From: Saxidomus purpurata
Lineage: Eukaryota; Mollusca; Bivalvia; Venerida; Veneridae
Length of the DNA: 64,000 bases
Assembly: GCA_022818135.1 (NCBI GenBank)
Contig: JAFMSR010000018.1
Location: forward strand, 3,496,331-3,560,330
Direction: 5' to 3'
In this document: positions 63,401-64,000 of the stretch, piece after piece
Position numbering within the stretch: the stretch's first letter is position 1
How the letters are laid out: every line of letters begins with the position of its first letter
Made by a program: the position numbers and the translations under genes
The notes under the pieces: generated by a model
What the model was told of the DNA's origin: nothing
What the model saw: the letters and a program-made list of their open reading frames with translations, nothing else
Database searches by the model: none

Positions 63401-63797
63401 TTCCTGCGTCTGCATCGTCCCGATGAAGAGGTAAAATTTAAATATTATGAGAAAGTTGGCAATTTGTTACAAAGGATATTGAACCAGTGCCTTAGACTTA
63501 GTGAGATCCAATTTTGCACAAATTTTTCTCCACGTCAAATGTAATTCCTAATTTCATATTTTTCAACAAAATTTTATAAAATGATTTTAAGCAGGGTATG
63601 TATCTGGTTTTAATGTTACAAGTGCTTTGCTTCACAGGATAACGATGGTCGGCAGCCACCTACGCTGAAGCAGATCCTGCAGATGTCGGGAGAAATAGCA
63701 GACGGAATGGCGTACTTAGCTGATAAAAAATATGTCCACAGAGATTTAGCAGCAAGAAACTGTATGGTTGGTGTAGATATGACAGTCAAAATAGGAG
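30225..63797 (+). CDS. Insulin-receptor-family tyrosine kinase, apparently with three N-terminal SRCR domains (3' end outside window)
   Basis: Exons: 30225-30330, 35592-35744, 36520-36681, 37532-37861, 38756-39058, 45088-45630, 48571-48749, 49096-49327, 50052-50150, 50627-50774, 51151-51368, 51655-51784, 52067-52120, 52877-53055, 54233-54403, 54945-55131, 56091-56370, 56845-56929, 57135-57286, 58878-59052, 59385-59487, 60023-60078, 62296-62500, 63298-63430, 63638-63797. Phases agree at all 24 junctions; 4543 coding bases give 1514 complete codons. Order: signal peptide, SRCR x3, L1, Cys-rich, L2, FnIII-1, FnIII-2 with insert domain and furin site, FnIII-3, TM, NPDY motif, kinase to VKIG. Known family role: binds insulin-like peptides at the cell surface as a disulfide-linked dimer and autophosphorylates. 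The receptor part from 45088 is certain; fusion of the SRCR exons to it is inferred from phase, strand and lack of another terminus. Confidence 0.72.
30340..30398 (+). repeat. (TA)n microsatellite at the start of intron 1
   Basis: About 29 uninterrupted TA units begin just downstream of the exon 1 donor. Confidence 0.95.
31128..31540. mobile_element. MITE with CAGACTTCGCGAA terminal inverted repeats
   Basis: The left end GCCCAGACTTCGCGAAA (31128-31144) is the near-exact inverse of the right end ATTTCGCGAAGTCTGAGTGC (31521-31540). The ~410-bp interior is full of GCCGGACCG/CGGTCCG motifs in both orientations. No transposase is encoded, so it is non-autonomous. It lies in intron 1 of the receptor gene. 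Confidence 0.75.
31545..34840. other. Receptor gene intron 1, unique-looking AT-rich sequence
   Basis: Nothing recognised. Several 60-85-codon frames occur on both strands without domain features. Confidence 0.4.
34843..35216 (+). mobile_element. Short TATGCC-hairpin-family element in intron 1
   Basis: It begins TTTTTATGCCCTCCCGAAGG with GTGGCATA completing a hairpin, then CCGCCCGTCCATCTGTCTG. It has one to two ~180-bp monomers ('gatgcattgaaggattttgaaat', 'aaggtcaaggtcacac') and ends GGGACAGCTCTTGTTATACC. It has the same 3' CTCTTGTT terminus as the elements at 15950, 19290, 47590 and 58795. Confidence 0.72.
35235..35400. repeat. GAGTACT-rich inverted motif cluster, possible hAT-type MITE remnant
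   Basis: ACTCAGTACTCGAGTA, GAGTACTGAGTACATGTACT and CAAGTACTTTTGAGTAC cluster within 130 bp. This resembles ends of hAT-like MITEs, but no clean TIR pair or target duplication was found. Confidence 0.4.
35592..36681 (+). CDS. SRCR domain 1 (two exons: 35592-35744 and 36520-36681)
   Basis: Spliced, it reads [20 protein letters not shown], then [32 protein letters not shown], and in the second exon [29 protein letters not shown]. The six cysteines sit in the positions of a group A SRCR fold. The mid-domain intron (phase 1) is typical of group A SRCR genes, although the sister domains here are single-exon. SRCR domains are extracellular ligand-binding modules; the ligand is unknown. Confidence 0.85.
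37124..37145. repeat. Perfect 22-bp palindrome, member of a dispersed ATCATGAT family
   Basis: AGTGCAGATCA is followed directly by its own reverse complement. Partial copies occur at 39673-39689, 43494-43509, 44135-44150, 44176-44191, 48527-48542 and 62938-62956, all inside this gene. Confidence 0.85.
37289..37470 (+). repeat. tRNA-derived SINE-like sequence in intron 3
   Basis: GAGCTACCTTGGTGCAGTGA resembles a tRNA 5' half with A box. A B-box-like GGGTCTAACCTC follows ~45 bp later, and then 'cctcaatggggctgattcc' as body. Decayed. Confidence 0.5.
37532..37861 (+). CDS. SRCR domain 2 (single exon, GC donor)
   Basis: It encodes [62 protein letters not shown] and AAGVLC: a full group A SRCR pattern with six Cys. 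Phase 1 on both sides. The 3' boundary fits GAAG|gcaagc, a GC-AG donor; no GT donor nearby keeps phase 1. Its sequence (missing 'GRVE', having 'GLLE') is diverged from SRCR3, so the domains are not a recent duplication. Confidence 0.82.
38428..38590 (-). repeat. tRNA-derived SINE in intron 4
   Basis: The minus strand reads AGCTGTGGTGTAGAGGTTAA (A box), then AGGTTGCAGGTTCGAGGCCC (perfect B-box core GGTTCGAGGCC), then GGGGTCACCATC. It is a well-preserved tRNA-like head, with no transcript evidence. Confidence 0.62.
38756..39058 (+). CDS. SRCR domain 3 (single exon)
   Basis: Acceptor gtcctttag, donor AAAG|gtacac, phase 1 to phase 1. It encodes [69 protein letters not shown] and CNDARVIC, a textbook group A SRCR with six Cys. 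If the donor were not used, the frame would stop at 39106-39108 after 16 extra residues. Splicing to 45088 gives ...[14 protein letters not shown] in frame. Confidence 0.85.
39873..39921 (+). other. Cryptic candidate alternative first exon with a signal-peptide-like peptide
   Basis: An ATG opens [16 protein letters not shown] and meets CTAG|gtaaca in phase 1, which would also join in frame to the L1 exon at 45088 (G+TC gives Val). There is no basic n-region residue and the sequence is a CT-rich simple stretch, so it may be chance. It is listed because it is the best rival start for an SRCR-less receptor. Confidence 0.2.
44330..44550 (+). repeat. SINE-like repeat with GGCGCTATATAAATA tail
   Basis: 'ccctgtgtatatcttaaaaggcgactaaatgg' runs to 'taattggcgctatataaataac'. 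The terminal 'ggcgctatataaat' block is one I associate with bivalve SINE 3' ends. Boundaries are uncertain. Confidence 0.4.
44812..44966 (+). repeat. 26-bp minisatellite just upstream of the L1 exon
   Basis: About six head-to-tail copies of TGTTTGCTTTTCTCACAACC plus GGGTGA, with C/T and C/G variants. It ends 121 bp before the L1 acceptor. An open frame runs from inside it (ATG at 44940) straight into the L1 exon. Confidence 0.92.
45088..45630 (+). CDS. Insulin-receptor L1 domain and start of Cys-rich region
   Basis: Polypyrimidine tract and tttgcag acceptor, phase 1. It encodes [100 protein letters not shown] and DW, matching the hormone-binding L1 leucine-rich solenoid (human MDIRNN...LENCSVIEG...LFPNLTVIRG). 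Its boundaries correspond to a single large exon at the same place in vertebrate INSR. It ends [12 protein letters not shown]. Two Cys found just after this point in human INSR appear absent here. Confidence 0.93.
45948..46095 (+). repeat. SINE-like sequence in the L1-CR intron
   Basis: GCCTCTGTAGTGAAGTGGTC (A-box-like) is followed by a degenerate B box 'gttatatgttgaagccc', and then 'tctagaagtactggtccttccaggaac', which resembles the SINE-like tail at 52300-52330. Confidence 0.45.
46672..47592 (+). mobile_element. Decayed AGCTCGAC-family tandem-monomer element
   Basis: The start 'agccagagtattcaaagaataaggaggg' is a mutated form of the 14530 element's 5' end. Diverged ~140-bp monomers share 'gattgatttgaaacttcatt' and 'aggtaactcct'. 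The end 'aagaatagtcaagcatactgtc....gacagctcttgttt' keeps the 3' hairpin and CTCTTGTT. Confidence 0.68.
48571..49327 (+). CDS. Insulin-receptor Cys-rich (furin-like) domain (exons 48571-48749 and 49096-49327)
   Basis: The first exon encodes [37 protein letters not shown] and RCTAGTYM. The second encodes [40 protein letters not shown] and [10 protein letters not shown]. This is the furin-like repeat series of the family (human GLCCHSECLGNC...YYHFQDWRC...CPSGYTMN...CLGPCPK). The junction is phase 0 and the exit phase 1. Confidence 0.9.
50052..51368 (+). CDS. Insulin-receptor L2 domain (exons 50052-50150, 50627-50774, 51151-51368)
   Basis: They encode [29 protein letters not shown], then [37 protein letters not shown], then [35 protein letters not shown] and NGDQMPC. 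This parallels human IDSVTSAQELRGC, ELEANLGLIEEISGYL and NGDQASC. The last Cys matches the human Cys that forms the first inter-subunit disulfide. The final donor (CCTT|gttagc) is weak but joins to give Cys-Asp in frame. Confidence 0.9.
51655..53055 (+). CDS. Receptor FnIII-1 (exons 51655-51784, 52067-52120, 52877-53055)
   Basis: They encode [48 protein letters not shown] and [15 protein letters not shown], then [12 protein letters not shown]. The counterpart in human INSR is GLKPWTQYAIFVKTL...AKSDIIYVQT. Phases 1-2-2-1. The 54-bp middle exon is unusually small. Confidence 0.88.
52225..52440 (+). repeat. SINE-like sequence within FnIII-1 intron
   Basis: 'gggtcataggttggagcac' and 'ggtctagctccggattttcctaggaacaatgg' resemble the B-box and tail of the sequence at 45948-46095. 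Weak. Confidence 0.35.
53571..53998. mobile_element. hAT-like MITE with ATCGATATATCGATA ends
   Basis: The left end 'agggatgtaatccatt...gatatcgatatatc' and the inverse of the right end 'agcgatgtcattgatt...tatcgatatatc' match as terminal inverted repeats. GGGATGTAA.C-GATT followed by GATATATCG is the style of hAT element ends. The 79-codon frame inside shows no transposase motif. Confidence 0.6.
54233..55131 (+). CDS. Receptor FnIII-2 first half and alpha-chain insert domain (exons 54233-54403, 54945-55131)
   Basis: Exon 54233 encodes [20 protein letters not shown] and ELRNYCTNR; the Cys aligns with the human alpha-subunit Cys that bonds to beta. Exon 54945 has an acidic stretch, then [11 protein letters not shown], matching human CCSCPKTDSQI, whose cysteines link the two alpha chains. 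It then has the alphaCT helix [14 protein letters not shown], matching human TFEDYLHNVVFV. That helix completes the insulin-binding site, so hormone binding is likely retained. Confidence 0.9.
55268..55480 (+). repeat. tRNA-derived SINE-like sequence
   Basis: GAGCTGCCATGGCACAGCAG is an A-box-like head, GGTCCTGAGTTCAATCCCCA is a good B box, followed by a SINE-style body. It lies in the intron before the furin-site exon. Confidence 0.6.
56091..56370 (+). CDS. Furin-cleavage and beta-chain insert-domain exon
   Basis: It encodes [20 protein letters not shown]: a dense basic site KKRRRPKR, the counterpart of the human RKRR that splits the proreceptor into alpha and beta chains. A Thr/Pro-rich linker follows ([20 protein letters not shown]), then FnIII-2 resumption [20 protein letters not shown] (human SLVISGLRHFTGYRIEL). 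The exit is phase 0 at GAG|gtaagt. Confidence 0.92.
56845..59052 (+). CDS. FnIII-2 end and FnIII-3 (exons 56845-56929, 57135-57286, 58878-59052)
   Basis: They encode [20 protein letters not shown], then [20 protein letters not shown], then [11 protein letters not shown] and [27 protein letters not shown]. The last is nearly identical to human [23 protein letters not shown] (shown in parts). The Cys in LICITYE aligns with the human beta-chain Cys of the alpha-beta disulfide. Phases agree. Confidence 0.92.
57858..58798 (+). mobile_element. AGCTCGAC-family tandem-monomer element in a FnIII-3 intron
   Basis: The 5' end is TTTTAGCTCGACTTTTCTATG with CGCCGGTGTCGGCGTTGGCG. About five ~150-bp monomers contain 'aactctgtcaaggtttttgacag' and 'atggcccttttttgactt'. 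The 3' end AAAAAAGTCGAGCATGCTGTC, then GACAGCTCTTGTTT, carries the complementary end, hairpin and CTCTTGTT. Confidence 0.78.
59385..59487 (+). CDS. Transmembrane exon
   Basis: It encodes [20 protein letters not shown] followed by [15 protein letters not shown]: a single ~25-residue hydrophobic helix and a basic stop-transfer end. Phase 1 in, phase 2 out. Confidence 0.93.
59533..59675. mobile_element. Small MITE with ATTAAGACCAC ends (pogo/Tigger-like)
   Basis: CTATTAAGACCACCCGATAT at the left and AGTGGTCCAAAGTGTGGTCTCAAT (in two parts) at the right are inverted counterparts. Internal 'ttataagaccgattcattaataagac' repeats the motif. It is ~140 bp and begins ~45 bp after the TM exon. Confidence 0.55.
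60023..60078 (+). CDS. Juxtamembrane exon with NPDY motif
   Basis: It encodes [22 protein letters not shown] matches the NPxY docking site (human NPEY) bound by IRS and Shc PTB domains after phosphorylation. The split codon joins directly to V-YEPDDWEV of the kinase exon, about ten residues shorter than human between NPxY and the kinase domain. Confidence 0.9.
60079..62295. other. 2.2-kb intron between juxtamembrane and kinase exons
   Basis: No recognised exon or repeat family. The flanking exons are both phase 1 here, so an unseen phase-1/phase-1 cassette exon could be inserted without breaking frame. Confidence 0.4.
62296..63797 (+). CDS. Insulin-receptor tyrosine kinase domain, N lobe to catalytic loop (exons 62296-62500, 63298-63430, 63638-63797)
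   Basis: [20 protein letters not shown] begins the domain; [11 protein letters not shown] is the ATP P-loop; PVAVKTT carries the catalytic Lys; FLQEASIMK holds the C-helix Glu. Then [60 protein letters not shown] and AARNCMVG (catalytic loop HRDLAARN, the receptor tyrosine kinase form). The last exon ends GGAG|gtgagc after VKIG, just before DFG. Closest by eye to insulin/IGF1 receptors (human [20 protein letters not shown] shown in part). The activation loop and C-terminal tail lie beyond the window. Confidence 0.95.
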
Positions 63798-64000
63798 GTG
63801 AGCATAAACTTTTGAGATAAAAATAAAGGAAGTATATCACATTCTGTTAAGTTGTCAAATAAAGTTCACTTAATTCAAAAGCATATGCAATGCTTTATGT
63901 CATTTTTCGTGAAAGCTATTTTTCTGTATGATTTATACATGGGTGTCTTCTACTAATCTATAGACATTAAGACATTAAAGAAACTCAAATTCTCTGGTAG
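63798..64000 (+). other. Start of the intron inside the kinase domain; window edge
   Basis: The donor gtgagc at 63798 opens an intron (phase 1) that runs off the window. The next exon should begin with two bases completing Asp and encode FGM. Confidence 0.7.

Noticed and set aside
1..64000. CRISPR array, operon or prokaryotic mobile island
   Set aside because: The tandem repeats here are transposon cores or minisatellites, genes are spliced with GT/GC-AG introns, and all protein families are animal ones.

Overview
The window reads as nuclear DNA of a bivalve mollusc. It is AT-rich and intron-rich, with short exons in long introns. It carries a secreted C1q-domain gene of the type expanded in bivalves, SRCR domains, tRNA-derived SINEs, and many short non-autonomous elements with tandem core monomers that resemble the 'pearl'/Helitron-like elements described in bivalves. 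No bacterial-style operons, rRNA or CRISPR were seen. The species cannot be fixed from the sequence alone.

Three protein-coding genes, all on the + strand, can be built by splice-phase and homology reasoning. (1) Positions 2227-3572: a two-exon secreted coiled-coil + C1q protein (221 aa), with a TATA box and a 203-bp tandem duplication immediately upstream. (2) Positions 7732-19525: a nine-exon gene for the U11/U12 minor-spliceosome protein PDCD7 (U11/U12-59K, 553 aa); three of its introns are packed with tandem-repeat transposable elements. (3) Positions 30225-63797 and beyond: an insulin-receptor-family tyrosine kinase gene with 20 recognisable receptor exons (L1, Cys-rich, L2, three FnIII, furin site, TM, NPDY juxtamembrane motif, first part of the kinase). 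It runs off the right edge before the DFG motif.

The most interesting observation concerns gene 3. Upstream of the receptor L1 exon, on the same strand, lie a signal-peptide exon and four exons encoding three SRCR domains. All are joined by phase-1 introns, no terminal exon is visible, and the last SRCR donor is phase-compatible with the L1 acceptor. The simplest model is a single receptor, signal peptide-SRCR x3-insulin receptor, at least 1514 aa before the edge. Two competing models exist: a separate SRCR gene, with the receptor starting from a cryptic signal-peptide-like exon at 39873-39921, or an in-frame start just upstream of L1. Both are recorded with the test that would separate them.

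Layout: 1-2200 repeats and C1q promoter; 2227-3572 C1q gene; 3600-7700 repeats, including a SINE caught with its target-site duplication, two arrays of GATATC palindromes, an AAT microsatellite and a decayed LINE; 7732-19525 PDCD7; 19526-30200 intergenic, dominated by repeat families to about 27.2 kb and largely unrecognised after that; 30225-64000 the SRCR/insulin-receptor locus, whose introns hold MITEs, SINEs, a dispersed palindromic motif and a 26-bp minisatellite. Exon boundaries were worked out by eye from GT/AG sites, phase and protein similarity; none is confirmed by transcript evidence.
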